Assembly: GCF_024679245.1 (NCBI RefSeq)
Contig: NC_090188.1
Span: 35,679,992 to 35,743,991, forward strand
Source of the DNA: Pseudorasbora parva
Taxonomy: Eukaryota; Chordata; Actinopteri; Cypriniformes; Gobionidae
Direction of reading: 5' to 3'
Length of the DNA: 64,000 bases
In this document: positions 1 through 11,379 of the stretch, one piece after another
How the letters are laid out: the number at the start of each line of letters is the position of its first letter
Position numbering within the stretch: position 1 is the first letter of the stretch
Program-made: the position numbers and the translations under genes
The notes under the pieces: generated by a model
Told to the model about the DNA's origin: nothing
Seen by the model: the letters and a program-made list of their open reading frames with translations, nothing else
Database searches by the model: none

Positions 1-312
1 GAGTAAGAGTAACACTATTTACACGTGTAAATAGTACATTGTTTAGTATTTGTCCTTTTGTGTAAAAGAAAGTAATAAAGGTTTGAAATGGCATAAGGGC
101 GAGAAAATTTAACATGAATTCTGTTATGTCTTTCTGCCTGCATTTGTATGCGTTACATGTTTGCCTAAAGTATCGAAATACAAGGCAGAAGTAAATCACA
201 CAACATGAACTGTTGACATTGCAACAGATCCACCACTAAACCACCTAGCAAGGTCACTACTTAACACTTCTCCACTCATTTCCCCATAACATCTGACAAC
301 AGTTTCACAGCT
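1..312. other. Unassigned non-coding DNA
   Basis: No reading frame, repeat boundary or RNA gene that I can support. Moderately AT-rich sequence running up to the TTAA that opens the next element. Confidence 0.5.
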
Positions 313-1328
313 TTAAAGCAGCACTAGGTAACTTTTCAACCTTCATAATATATTTTAAGACTCTTGTGATGATAAATCGACTTACAATAGGTTGAATGAC
401 ACGTCTGCCATAGCCTGATGGAGTCTGTATCGTTTTTAATCGTACTTTTAAACTTCGGGTTTCGGGTAGTAACCCGAGAACAAAAAGAACTACAAAATTC
501 GACTGCTTTACGGCATATACGTCACTTCCACCAACACCCACACTTCTTTACATTCGGACGTGCGGGCCCAACTTTGTTCGTCGGATAATATAGTCATTGT
601 CCGAAGCAGCAGAGACAAATAAGAAAGAAAAGGTTTTGTTGGAGGAAAGCAATGAGGAAACGAAAAAGTGATGGGATTAAAGGCAGGACGAGGATCAACA
701 TGTGACCAGCGTTTGCTCGTCGGCGTGAGCTGAAGGAGGCGTGCCCGACCGATGCTGTCATGATTGTTACGGTGAGCTACCACTCAAACATTGAACTGAA
801 GTATCATATAGATTCTGTAAAACGCTAACCAATAGACTACTATAATGACGCTGGCTTGTAAACGTGAGCATCGTGATTATTTGGCGTTTGAAAAAAATAA
901 AACCCATGAAATTATATTCATATGACATGCTGAAACATATGCCACTGACTGGGATGAAGACATTTCACACGCGACACCAGAAGAACACCTGCATGTGAAC
1001 TCCTCCTGCAGTGTTCAGGGGAACTGTTAGTGCTGCACGACCCGCGGGGACGCTTTTATGAAGTTATTTGGCCCGCCCCGCACCACTGTATATATTTTTA
1101 CAACCCGCCGCACACCCGTGACCATTAAATAGACACACGGGGTCCGCGGGTTATGAGACGACCCACGCATCACTAGTTCAGGGCTATCAGGGTTGTCATG
1201 TCAACAAATGCACACGCGATGGCATCCCCTGTTGTAGGATGACAGATCTTACGACAGTAGTTGAGGACATTATTTTTTCCAAACTGTAGGGGGACCCCGA
1301 GAGCAAAAGTAGCCAAGTGCTGCTTTAA
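313..1328 (+). mobile_element. TTAA-A element, copy 1 (non-autonomous DNA transposon)
   Basis: A 1016-bp segment bounded by TTAA at 313-316 and 1325-1328. The left end reads TTAAAGCAGCACTAGGTAAC and the reverse complement of the right end reads TTAAAGCAGCACTTGGCTAC, so the ends are inverted repeats. A second copy at 44111 matches 313-495 and then about 920-1172; it lacks the middle of this copy. No transposase frame is visible; short frames at 508-783 and 1173-1574 minus are shadows. TTAA duplication is typical of piggyBac and Kolobok families; which one is inference. Confidence 0.75.
1021..1175 (-). mobile_element. Short hAT-like insertion inside TTAA-A
   Basis: GC-rich 155-bp segment flanked by the 8-mer GTTCAGGG at 1013-1020 and 1176-1183, as expected of a hAT target duplication. 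The reverse complement of the right end reads TAGTGATGCGTGGGTCG; the left end has TTAGTGCTGCACGACCC seven bases inside the repeat, so the ends are only imperfect inverted repeats. The left junction is also present in the TTAA-A copy at 44 kb, so the insertion predates spread of this subfamily. Confidence 0.45.
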
Positions 1329-1542
1329 GAGTTTTACTTTTAGCCTAGAAATATAGACGCGCCCTAGCAGCAGCAAATCTAATTTGCCGCGAGTGGGCTT
1401 AGCATAATGACGGCAAATTTGCATGCTACTTGTAAACAAAGAAGCTGGCAAACGGCGGTCTTTCGAATCGGCTTTTGGCCGCGACTCTAGAAAACTTGGA
1501 GTTAAGATTTTATTTGAGAAAAGAAGGGCACTGAAATCATTC

Positions 1543-1970
1543 TTAAAGCTACACTGTGTGATATTTTCCCCCATCTAGCGGTGAAAAGGTATATGCCCAT
1601 CCAATGAATAATAGTTTCTGTTCTTCTCAATTCCGATTTCATTTTAATTCCTACGGTGGCCGATTTAGTCCAAGATTAACATGGCCCCCTCTTCACATTC
1701 CACACGGTGCCATCGAGTGTTAAAACGCGAAAGGCGAAGCTTGAATTTACGGGTATGTCCCTCTTTGGCTAATGTACTTTCAAGATGGACAGGCAACATG
1801 GCGACCGGCATTCGAACCCCTCACCCGTATGTATTTTCAACGGCATGTTATAAACTTCAAGAATACTTTATTACTTGAAAGAAGTAAATATACATTAATG
1901 AGCACATATATTTTTGAAAGAACTAAGTGCTTTAAGCTAAGAATAAACAAAAAAAGTTGTGTAGCTTTAA
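1543..1970 (+). mobile_element. TTAA-B element, copy 1
   Basis: Bounded by TTAA at 1543-1546 and 1967-1970. Inverted ends are AGCTACACTGTGTGATAT on the left and, as reverse complement, AGCTACACAACTTTTTTT on the right. The second copy at 6585-7300 lies in the opposite orientation and has about 290 extra bases in the middle, so this 428-bp copy looks like an internal deletion derivative. The short plus-strand frames at 1681-1978 are not conserved as coding sequence. Confidence 0.75.
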
Positions 1971-2083
1971 AGGGTTAGTTCACCCAAAAATGAAATTTAT
2001 GTCATTAATGACTCACCCATGTCGTTCCACACCCGTAAGACCTCTGTTCATCTTCTGAACACAGTTTAAGATTTTATATTTAG
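1967..2083 (+). mobile_element. TTAA-C MITE, left arm only
   Basis: Begins TTAAAGGGTTAGTTCACCC and continues through the shared block ATGTCATTAATGACTCACCC and a GTTCCACACCCGTAAGACCT motif found in three other copies here. It shares its first TTAA with the right boundary of TTAA-B. From memory this resembles very abundant cyprinid fold-back MITEs of the 'Angel' type; the name is not verified. Confidence 0.7.
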
Positions 2084-2179
2084 ACCGTTTATCCCGCCCC
2101 TCGGATTGAGTCCTGTCAATGGAGAGTTCCCAGACCCGACATCTTGATGTGGGTCTGGCTTGACCGGCTATTTTACTTT

Positions 2180-2976
2180 ACTTTTCAAATTCCAAATCCA
2201 GCCCCGCTGACCCTGGTAATAAGCGATTGGGGTGTCATTAAAGTGAGGTATTTTTGTGCAGAATACCGTATAGGCCTGTTGTATGTCTCCCTTAAACTTT
2301 CAGCTACAAAACAACCATAGCAAGCCTAAAAATGTCAATGCCCTGCCCTGTTAACACTGCACATCGATCAACCGTGCACAGGGAGCCTCTCACAAGATTA
2401 GACCTCGAACCAACACTAAGAAAGGAAAACACAACTCTTTTTTGAACATCGAAGAACCAAAATGCTTAAATATAAATCTACCCCATACACATGGGCCACT
2501 ATAAACCTAAAAGGGAGGGAAAGTAAAAGGTGGAGGTTGCCAATGGTTTATGAAAAGATTGTGACTGTTGTGAAGTCGTATTCTATGGCTTGGCAGTACA
2601 AGATATAAGACAGCCTTAAGAATCCAAGAAGGACAAGGACTGGAAAAGCATTATCTCACTCAAATCATAAGAGAAAACGCAAACATTCAAGATGGAATTA
2701 GTGCAAAATCTGTTCATTTCCTGATGCTCAGACAATCACTAATTTATATATTTAAATACAAAGGAAGGGATTTCAAAAGTACTAGTACTCATGGTATGAG
2801 TGCTATATAATGCTCATATTAATATTTTACTTTTAGAACTAAAGAGTGGATAATAGTTTTTGTATTGGTATCAACATTTTATTTTAATTTGCAGCGACTA
2901 TGGAAAATTCTGGGAAGCATGACAATAACATTTTATAACGCACACCTTAGAAACATGCTCATTGCCTATTTCCTGC
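2180..2976. other. Unassigned non-coding DNA
   Basis: Single-copy within this window, no supported frame or repeat boundary. The 81-residue plus frame starting at 2865 runs into a repeat and is not credible as a gene. Confidence 0.45.
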
Positions 2977-3195
2977 TTAAATTGGGGGGGGGTCTAATGC
3001 TATTTCATGCATTCTGGCTTATTTATACTATTAAAGAGTTGGATTCTCGTGCTAAACATTGCCATATGCCCAACTCATTTATTGAAATTTTGGCCGAGTA
3101 TCTGTGTTGAATACACTCCTTTAGGATTCAAATAAGTTTCGGAAAGTTTTTTTTCCAAGTATGGCCCTGTATGACTTCATAAAGGCCGGTGTGTG
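2977..3195 (+). mobile_element. TTAA-J element, copy 1, left part
   Basis: Starts at TTAA 2977 with a G-run, then the block TTTCATGCATTCTGGCTTAT and AGAGTTGGATTCTCGTGCTA shared with the copy at 8640 and a fragment near 43590. The element is interrupted by a GT-rich repeat unit and appears to resume near 3838. Confidence 0.6.
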
Positions 3196-3491
3196 TGTGT
3201 GTGTGTGCGTGTGTGTCCTTGTTTATATTACATTGTGGGGACCAAATGTCCACATAAGGAGAGTAAAACCTGAGATCACCTACATTGTGGGAACCAGCCA
3301 GCGGTCCTCACTTTTCAAAATGCTGATAAATCATACAGGATACGTTTTTTTGAGGAATTAAAAATGCAGAATGTTTCCTGTGATGGGTAGGTTTAGGGGC
3401 AGGGGCAGTGTAGGGGGATAGAAAATACAGTTTGACTTTGTATAGTATAAAAACCATTACGTCTGAGAGTCCCCACAAAGATAGTGAACCA

Positions 3492-3579
<88 letters not shown>

Positions 3580-3837
3580 CAGGATACAAATGTGTATTAT
3601 GACATTTACAAAATGCTTATAATAATGATAATTCGCTTTTTTTTTTTTTTTTTGTTAGTTAGTTGTTGTTTTTTTAAGTAAAAATTCAGAATGTTTTCTC
3701 TGATGGGTAGGTTTAGGGGCAGGGGCAGTGTAGGGGGATACAAAATGCGGTTTGAATTATATAAAAACCATTACGCCTATGGAATGTCCCCACATTTCAC
3801 AAAAATAAACGTGTGTGTGCATGCGTGCGTGCGTGCG
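3190..3837 (+). repeat. GT-microsatellite-associated repeat, duplicated unit
   Basis: Two diverged copies of one unit lie in direct orientation, at about 3358-3500 and 3676-3815. Both carry TGATGGGTAGGTTTAGGGGC, CAGTGTAGGGGGATA and a CCCCACA segment that runs into GT repeats. The unit begins with TTGTGGGGACCAAATGTCC. No coding capacity. Looks like a microsatellite-bearing MITE family common in fish, from general knowledge. Confidence 0.6.
3495..3574 (+). repeat. (GT)40 microsatellite
   Basis: Eighty uninterrupted bases of GT. The reverse-strand (TH)n frame through it is an artefact. Long alternating purine-pyrimidine tracts of this kind can adopt Z-DNA and are length-variable. Confidence 0.97.
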
Positions 3838-3990
3838 TGTCTTTAGCTCCACCCAATAAAACGCCTGCATGAGCTCGGTTGTTTTCAGAAAGAATCGGTA
3901 GAGCTTAGCGGTCTTTTATTGATCTGATAAAACGCAATACTCTTTGGAAATATGAAGGATGCAATACTACTCTATAGGTACTACTAATTA
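3838..3990 (+). mobile_element. TTAA-J element, copy 1, right part
   Basis: Shares TTTTCAGAAAGAATCGGTA and the TCTTTGGAAATATGAAGGATGC block with 9690-9790 in copy 2. It follows directly on the inserted GT-rich unit. The right terminus is not clear. Confidence 0.5.
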
Positions 3991-6282
3991 ATTCATATCC
4001 CATAAACATATTTCACCAATAACTTCCCACACTGACTACAAATGACAGGGTTTTGAGTCTGCCAGGCAGGCAATCCCCCCCACCCCAACTCTTACGGTGC
4101 TCAAAATGATGAACTACTTCAAATCAAATAAGGCAGATTTCATCCACTGTTGTGCAATTAAATAAAACCTGAATAATGAAAATGGAAGGTTAATGCTGAA
4201 GTCCACTGTCCAGAGAGGAAAAGATTAATGCAAGAGGTGTAGAAGTGAGGGAGCGAGAGGGGGCGGGGCGTACTGTTGGCACACAGGTTTGAAATATGAC
4301 CTTCAATGACTAAAATTATGTGTACCTGCAAACCACTAAACAGACGTATTTGGAGCACATCATGAAGCGTTTCACATGTAAATCCATGTGTTGAAACACT
4401 TACAAACCCAATTACGCATTCATTCAACACTACACCGACCTATAGTCAACATGCTGCACCAGTCCGACTGGAATCTCAGCTCGGATGACCTTCGTCTAAA
4501 AGCCTAATTTACCAAGCTGATGCAGATCCTCAATGGAGAGAGAGATTTGTTTTCCTGTCAAAAGTAATGACATTGTGGTGCGTTCAATATTCACTAGCCA
4601 ATGAGAGACCAGGCTTTGTAACAGTATCAGAATCTAGAAACATCAGAGCAGAAGGGGTAACCAAGCGCCTCATCATCCATCATATTACTCTTGCCGGCCT
4701 CCATTACTGCCCGCATTAGGCATGACTTGCGTCTACCGTCAATAGGAAAGCACAGCGACCTGCCCAGTACCACTAAGGAGGTCATGCCTTCACATAAGGG
4801 CACTTATACTAAATGCAGCACTAATAACCTTCAATATTGTCACCTAAAATGTTAAATACTAGCCTGTCCTCTCCACACTCAAGAACCGCCTAATTTAAGC
4901 CTACTTAAACGTATTAAGTACAGATAGAAGATGGCTATAAGACACAATACTGCTAAAGAGGGGAAGTAAAAAGGTGTTCATTTAAAGCTGAATTTCATGT
5001 TTGGCATAAATTGTATGGTTTGACAAAAATTCAAAAGGCTCTGTTCCAAAACCTAGTTAAGACATCATAGACATACTACAGGGACAAAGGCTGTTCCAAG
5101 AAGTTTATTTTAACCGAATTCTCTAAGGCAACATTTCATGTATCCTTGAAATATCATACACTGCTTTTGGTTGTGTTTTTTTGTTGTTGTTTTTTTATGG
5201 GGGGGGGGGGGGGGGTCTAAAGGGGATGTCTAAAGCATAACTTAGCAGACTGGAGAATCCTTCATTTGTGGTGTTGTTGGTTTCATTGCGACTCGGGATC
5301 AGACTCTGACATGTATAATGGGCCAAGTAATAAAACATAACATTCCAATTAACTGCTTGTGGATGAGAGATAAATCATTGTGTTTGTTTGATAATGACAT
5401 TTTGCGAGCCCTGTGAATCATTCCGGTTGCCGTTTTCCCACACGCTTTCAAAACCATCCCTCACTTGTACTCACAGGGGAGTTGAAGCTCATTCAATATG
5501 CAAATATTATTCAATCATAGCAGTGGGCATTTACTTCCAAGTCTTCAGTGCAGCATGCCCATCAAAACAGAGCGTTCCATAAAAGAGCCTCAAAATCAGG
5601 GTACAAAAAATAGTAATACATTAATTCTGAAAGTAAATTACTTATGATGTTTTTGGCCTCAGACAACAGTATAAAAAAAATGTAAAATCAGTTCATGACC
5701 CCTTTAATAATCAAATTAAAAAGCACTACTTTTGGATAAATTGCACTCATTACTGCACTGTTAGCTTAGCAATATGCTAATAAACTGTATTAATATCAAT
5801 TGTGATTCATTGTATCATTTGTACTAATGTGTTTTTCATACATGAGGATTAGTATTTGTAAGACGCACAGAGTTGTTGACCATTTAGGGAGTTGCAAATG
5901 ACATTGCATACCGAATGATACTCAAGAAGGCAGTAGACCGGCAGTACTCCTCTTTGGAACAGTCAATGAAGTCAACTAGTCTATAACTAGTTCCTAAATT
6001 GCATGGGGTACTATGTTTTAGAAACAAACCTGCCATTCATAACTTCTCTTCTGTGGCCACATGGATCCAATGGATTAAAATTCAGAATCTTGCAGAAGTA
6101 GGTGATCTGGGTACTTTTCACCTACTGTTTTATGAATGCTATGAGTTCTGACATTCTACTCCATCTTTGTACTGCTTTTTGCCTCTTAGTAAGGAAGTAA
6201 CTAAGTATATTTGGATGCATGGTATAAGATCCAGCTGGAAGAAATGCTTCAGTTTAGGATGCTGTCAATCCCTCCATTTTAA
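3991..6282. other. Unassigned non-coding DNA with a poly-G tract
   Basis: No supported gene. A run of 17 G lies at 5199-5215, followed by TCTAAAGGGGATGTCTAA, which matches the start of TTAA-J, so a short TTAA-J fragment is present at about 5216-5240. The remaining frames are short and show no recognisable protein. Confidence 0.45.
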
Positions 6283-6284
6283 GC

Positions 6285-6530
6285 GTTAGTTCCCCCAAAA
6301 AATAAAAAAACCTTTGTTCTCCTTCGGAACACAAATCAAGATATTTTTGAAGAAATCCGAGAGCTCTCTGACCCCACATAGACTGCAAAGTAATTTCAAT
6401 TTTCAAGTCACAGAAAGGTAGTAAAGGCATCGTTAATATAGTCTATGTGACATCAGTGGTTCAACCTTAAATCTATTAAGCGAAAAGAATACATTTTGTG
6501 AGCAAAAACAAATTTTAAAAAACTTTTTTT
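6285..6530 (+). mobile_element. Fold-back element, left arm
   Basis: AAGTCACAGAAAGGTAGTAA, ATAGTCTATGTGACATCAGT and TTTTGTGAGCAAAAACAAAT reappear as reverse complement at 7600-7735, so this is one arm of an interrupted inverted repeat. A TTAA-B copy lies between the arms. The start resembles TTAGTTCCCCCAAAAA termini of TTAA MITEs. Confidence 0.6.
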
Positions 6531-6584
6531 TAAAGTAATGTTAATATGTTTATTCTTTTGATGTTGGAATCGACACGTGTGAGA

Positions 6585-7300
6585 CAAAGCTACACTGCGT
6601 AACTTTTTTTAGTTTATTCTTAGCTAAAAACACTTGGTCCTTTCAAAAATATATGTGCTCATTAATGTATATTTACTTCTTTCAAGTAATAAAGTATTCT
6701 TTTAAGTTTATAATATGCCGTTGAAAATCCATACGGGTGAGGGGTTCGAATGCTGGTCGCCATGTTGCCCCTCCATCTTGAAAGTACATTAGCCAAAGAG
6801 GGACATACCCGTAAATTCAAGCTTCGCCCTTTGCTTACCACTAGCTCTCCCTCACATCTCTGGTCACGGAGAAAATGATATAGCCTACAGAGTAAACTTT
6901 GCCTGACGCTAGTGATGTCATACAATACACAGAATAACGACAGTACTGATAAAAGTTACTTTACTAAGATTAGCTTGCATTCGTCTGGGAACCTGATAGC
7001 TGATGTTAGCAATGAAATGGTAAAAAAATAACGAAAACTTATAACTATTATTCATTTTTACATAGATGTCATAATCTACATGTTAACTGCAAATTATAAT
7101 AGTTTTCTAAAGTAACCTCATCACTTAAAGGAAGACTCATGGACGAGGTCAAATTGGAAGCCATGTTAATCTTGGACTAAATCGGCCACCGTAGGAGTTC
7201 AAACGAAATCAGAATTGAGAGGAAAAGAAACTAATATTCACTGGATGGTCATATACCTTTACACCGCTAGACGGGGGGAAATATCACAGTGTAGCTTTAA
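6585..7300 (-). mobile_element. TTAA-B element, copy 2 (longer form)
   Basis: Reverse-orientation copy of 1543-1970. Outer parts 6585-6838 and 7145-7300 match; about 300 bases in the middle are unique to this copy. The right TTAA is intact at 7297-7300; the left has decayed to CAAA. It carries GGTTCGAATGC at 6743-6753, close to a tRNA-type B box, but no A box or tRNA fold accompanies it. It sits between the arms of a fold-back element. Confidence 0.7.
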
Positions 7301-7589
7301 TAAATGACAAGAAAAATGCCTTTCTGGTCTCGCGTGTCCTTTTATGTTGCACTCCCCTTTTCTAACAAGAACATTTAATGCAGGGCTCGTAACAAACAAC
7401 TTTATTCAACAAACTCTTCTCCTCCATGCCAGTCTTCTGTGCGATCCACACAAGAACCAGAAGGTGTGCATGTGATCCTGGGATTTATCTCGGCCAATAG
7501 TGAGCTGCCGTTTTGCCGTAAAACCCAAAAACAGAAGCGTTGTACTTGTGAATAGCCCAACAAAGTGAATAGCATAAGTGAGTGACAGG

Positions 7590-7740
7590 GAAGAGAAAAG
7601 GTTTTTGAATAAAATTGTTGTTTTTGCTCACAAAAAGTACTCATCACTTCATAAAATTAAGGTTAAGGAAATTAAACCACTGGAGTCACATGGACTGTTT
7701 AACAATGTCTTTACTACCTTTCTGGGCCTTGAAAGCGTTA
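7590..7740 (-). mobile_element. Fold-back element, right arm
   Basis: Reverse complement of the arm at 6405-6530, including TTTTTGCTCACAAAAAGTAC and ACTACCTTTCTGGGCCTTGA. The outermost part of this arm is missing. Confidence 0.55.
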
Positions 7741-8639
7741 ATTAAATTGCTGTGTAACATTAATAGTCTATTACAAAACTGCATCTAAGGATTTAGAATG
7801 ATTAAAGGCACAACTGTACCAAGACATAATTAGGTGCACAACCATGAACACTGAACCAATTGATCATCTTTTTATTAGACATAAAAGAACATTATTGCTT
7901 AATTTTGAGCTTAGCCTAGAGTTTGCCCTGATGACATTCCTCAAGGGTGAATAAATGACACTCCACTGTTAAAACACAGATCTCCTTTTAACAGACAACT
8001 CGCTCTTAAAATGCTAATCTGTCTAATCAGCATCCATATATTTATTACTAGGTGTGTTTGCAAAGGCAAGCATATATGCAACAATAAATGGTAGATACGT
8101 GCAAAGCTCCATAATTCAATAAGATATTTTGAAGAATGTTTTAAGTGTTTTTGTTCAAAACAATATGAGGGTCTTAATTTTGTCACAATTGTGTCATAAT
8201 TTACTCATGTCATATTGGACCTTTATCTTTTTAGGTGAATTCTCTCATTCTGGTTCGTCCATTTTTTAAAGTGCTTTTTGCAGGATGTTCTGAAATATTG
8301 TCCCATTTATTGCGTATGGCTTGTATGTAATGTAAAAATCTCACTGTAATTATGATCATGCATCTAAGCACATTTTAACTTGTCAGCATTCAAGTCACAG
8401 CGAGGCTGTCTTTCATCAATGTAAAGCATAGTTGTGTGCCAAAAGCACTCTGAAAACATATAGAGCTCCTTTAACAGATAGGAGAATGCTTCATGAAGTC
8501 GTCCACTGAGAGAGACAGGCAGACCAGTATTATAAAAACATCAGTTAGACAAATATAAAGCCACAGGAGCACATAAATCAGTTATGTTGCTCATCAAGCA
8601 TTGTCCTTTTAGCATTATCCAAAAAAACGTAAAGTATAA
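7741..8639. other. Unassigned non-coding DNA
   Basis: No boundary, frame or RNA gene that I can support. The minus frame at 7941-8186 has no recognisable features. Confidence 0.45.
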
Positions 8640-8829
8640 TTAAAGGGGATGTCTAATTCCATTTCATGCATTCTGTTACTGTAATCCAACTGTAAGAGTT
8701 GGATTCTCATGCTAAACATGGACAAAACTTTTGTAAAAAAAAAAAAAAGGACTCGTACGTTTGGGAGTATGACATCATAAAGGGCAGAATTCCTTGTGGT
8801 CCGAGTGATAAAAGATCACGGTCATGAGT
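8640..8829 (+). mobile_element. TTAA-J element, copy 2, left part
   Basis: Opens TTAAAGGGGATGTCTAATTCC, then TTTCATGCATTCTGTTAC and AGAGTTGGATTCTCATGCTA, matching copy 1. It is interrupted by N2 and continues after 9505. Confidence 0.65.
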
Positions 8830-8838
8830 GGAAACCGC

Positions 8839-9495
8839 TAGCCTGACGTGGTCATCCTCAATTCTAGTCAGAATATGAATCTGAAACTGCTCCATTGGGC
8901 TGTGATTATGGGGCGTGTTTCAACCCAACCAGGAAAGACCTCAATTGGATAGACCTTCAACCAATCAGAGCAACGAAGTGACGCATTACATTAGTAGTCA
9001 AATGTCAACAGAGCTCAATTGCACTGTGTTTTCCATGTCCGCTTGTTGAAGCGACTATTATGGGATAGACCCATGAGTGTGAATTTTAGCAGGCAACCCT
9101 GCCAAAATAACACACATTATACCCACCCACCCCAAAAAAAAATTTGCGCTGGACCTTTGCCGGTGTTGTAAAAAAAATTTAAGAATTTTAATGATACACA
9201 GAGTACTTACCCAACATGATCATCATTTCTGAGAGAAATTGTGAAGGTGAATGCATATACAAACAAGCTCTCCGTTTAGGATTCGAACAAATATAATAAG
9301 CGCCTTTGATGACGTGCATGATTACGTGACTGTTTATCATCTGTCTGTCATCATCTAAAGCCCGCCCTGATGATTTCATTGGTCCGAACAGTTTCTGTCC
9401 GTGCATAATCACTCCTCTAATGGATCAAGTCCAGACCTAACCGCCCGACCTAAAAATGTTGTGGGCGGGGCTAAGTTCGGCTGGCATCCAGGCTA
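8839..9495 (+). mobile_element. N2 element, complete copy, 9-bp target duplication
   Basis: A 657-bp element beginning TAGCCTGACGTGGTC and ending GCATCCAGGCTA. The 9-mer GGAAACCGC flanks it exactly at 8830-8838 and 9496-9504. The first 300 bases match a second copy at 20096, which provides the empty site for a MITE there. The interior carries a CCAAT-type motif within AACCAATCAGAGCAACGAAG, also present in N1. No protein-coding frame. It split an older TTAA-J copy. Confidence 0.85.
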
Positions 9496-9504
9496 GGAAA
9501 CCGC

Positions 9505-9602
9505 AGGCGGTGAGTGAAACTGCATCAAATGTCGGCGCATAAGTGCATATAATGTCAACAGCACGAACATATAGTGAATCGAAAGTTATCCAGGGATAAA
9601 GC

Positions 9603-9641
<39 letters not shown>

Positions 9642-9830
9642 TGTGTCTACACGTACTAGTAACTTTTTAGCACTGCCCACCTCCACAAGCTCAACTTGTT
9701 TTCGGAAAGAATGGGTACAGCGTATCTGTCTTTAAATCTGATTCAACTAAAAACTCTTCGGAAATATGAAGAATGCCATACTACTCTAACATTAACATGA
9801 GACTGCAGAAACTGTTTGTTATGTACACTT
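9505..9830 (+). mobile_element. TTAA-J element, copy 2, right part
   Basis: TTTTCGGAAAGAATGGGTA and CTTCGGAAATATGAAGAATGCC match the right part of copy 1. A GT tract (9606-9639) lies in it, as in copy 1. The right boundary is not resolved. Confidence 0.5.
9606..9639 (+). repeat. (TG)17 microsatellite
   Basis: Thirty-four bases of uninterrupted TG, followed by AGTGTGTC. Confidence 0.95.
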
Positions 9831-10521
9831 TAAGGATAATCACAAACTGGTATTCGGTTCTGAGTTCTAAGCACAGTACGAGTTGCAATCTCTTTTTTCA
9901 GACCAATCTCTCTCTGATCCTGCTAGATCACTGAAGCCGCCCAGTCAATCACGACGGCAGTTAATCGGGCCACTTAAATCCAAATTGGATTAACAAGATG
10001 GGCAGGGTTATGATTCAGAACCGTTCACTTAAAAAAAAAAAAAAAACACTGGAAACTAATGGTTTCGTGATGTTCATGATCACAAGGAGAGTGACAGCAA
10101 TTACAAAAACTATTCATCCCGTATGTTAAAACATTTCATTTTTAAATTTGCATTCATATAGTTGTAAGATATATTTATAAGTTGACAGGCCAGGGAAAGG
10201 AAGGAAAAACACTCCATCGCGTGATTTGCTTTCATATGATGTAATCACTGATATTTAATTGCTTGTGTAAATGCCAATAATGAACCTCATAGGTATTCAT
10301 CTAATGTGATTTGAAAGGAGCATAAACATTTTACAATGGCTAGCATGATGGAAAAAGATCTTTGGCATGGAACGTAATATGACTCCAGATGGCTGGAAAT
10401 GAACCCTGCATGTTTCTTTTAACATCTCTAAGGTATGCAGAGGGATGCACCTCCCAGAATTCATAGCGTTACCCTGCAGCTGGCTCCCCCTCTGCATAGA
10501 CTCTCTGCAACAGAGCCACAG
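9831..10521. other. Unassigned non-coding DNA
   Basis: A 16-bp A tract near 10030 is the only simple repeat. The 66-residue minus frame at 10297-10497 has no recognisable domain. Confidence 0.4.
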
Positions 10522-10859
10522 TTAAGCTTGGTACATACTCCACAAGAACAAATAATTTTTTTTTAGTTTTCTCAAGGTGGCAAGAACAAGAACGAAGTTT
10601 ATTCTGACCAGCACATTCCATACCTCACAAAACATGTCAGTGTCTCAGCATTAACCCCACCCACTTAACATTTCTAACCAATCACATAATAGTTCCCGGA
10701 CACCCACAAGAGAAACGTTCTGCTCGGATGATGTTTCGAGAACAAGCTGTGAGAACTCCCAAACCATGGCTGTGAGAAGAAAATGACGTCATTTTCTTCT
10801 CGCAGCCCTGGGAGCGAGAACTTTTTTCTCTGTTCTTGCGGCGTATGTAACGGCCTTAA
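10522..10859. mobile_element. TTAA-D MITE
   Basis: Bounded by TTAA at 10522-10525 and 10856-10859. Inverted ends: TTAAGCTTGGTACATACTCC on the left, and TTAAGGCCGTTACATACGCC as reverse complement of the right, both followed by CAAGAAC. Contains a 28-bp perfect palindrome. The two overlapping short frames across the right half are not conserved coding sequence. Confidence 0.7.
10774..10801. promoter_or_regulatory. 28-bp perfect palindrome centred on a CRE
   Basis: A gapless palindrome whose centre, 10784-10791, is TGACGTCA, the consensus full CRE/ATF site; the arms are GAGAAGAAAA and TTTTCTTCTC. The sequence is certain. Binding by CREB/ATF factors is inference from the consensus alone. Confidence 0.6.
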
Positions 10860-11379
10860 GCAGCAGAGTAAACTCAACAATTCACCGGCCAGATTGATGA
10901 CCCTTAAAAAGACATGGCAGAAAGCCACTGGAGTGGAACACAAGAGATCACAGGGTGATCTACATCTTCAGATTGGGGATGGCCGATATATTATCGTTGA
11001 AGAGCAAAGGTAAAGATCATAAAAGTCACTGTTTGATTTAAATGGGCAAATGTTTATGATTAGATCATTATTGCAGTAACTATGATGTTTCTAGCATGTA
11101 TTTGGCAATGGTTATTCTAATCCAAAGGCAATGTGTCCAACAAAACGTTTTATTGATTTATTCACACAGTTTTATAATTGTTTTCAATAGGAGCGCCACG
11201 TTTTTAAAATGGCATCATTACTGTTTCTTTTTACCCCGCCATCCAATCACAGCGGAGAGGTGGGACAAATAAAACCAACTGACACATTCTGCTTGTACAA
11301 TGGAACAAAATAATTTAAAACAAGAGCCAGAGCAAATACTTTACATTGTATCGACATTGTTTCTATAGAAACAATACAG
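10860..11379. other. Unassigned non-coding DNA
   Basis: No gene or repeat boundary supported. Confidence 0.4.

Larger units (their letters stand above)
1341..2170 (-). mobile_element. N1 element, copy 1, with 9-bp target duplication
   Basis: Starts TAGCCTAGAAATATAG at 1341 and ends GACCGGCTA at 2170. The exact 9-mer TTTTACTTT flanks it at 1332-1340 and 2171-2179. Its outer parts (1341-1545 and 2084-2170) are the reverse complement of the intact N1 copy at 39513-40029. The middle of N1 is replaced by two TTAA elements, one of which entered at a TTAA that is present in the intact copy near 39727. No coding capacity is seen. The 9-bp duplication suggests a Mutator- or Merlin-like mechanism, but I cannot assign the superfamily. 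Confidence 0.8.

Noticed and set aside
1811..1823. tRNA gene suggested by a B-box-like motif
   Set aside because: No A box, acceptor stem or cloverleaf can be drawn around it, and the motif belongs to a TTAA element.
3308..3589. Minus frame with a (Thr-His)n tract
   Set aside because: Reads through the (GT)40 microsatellite; no conserved part.
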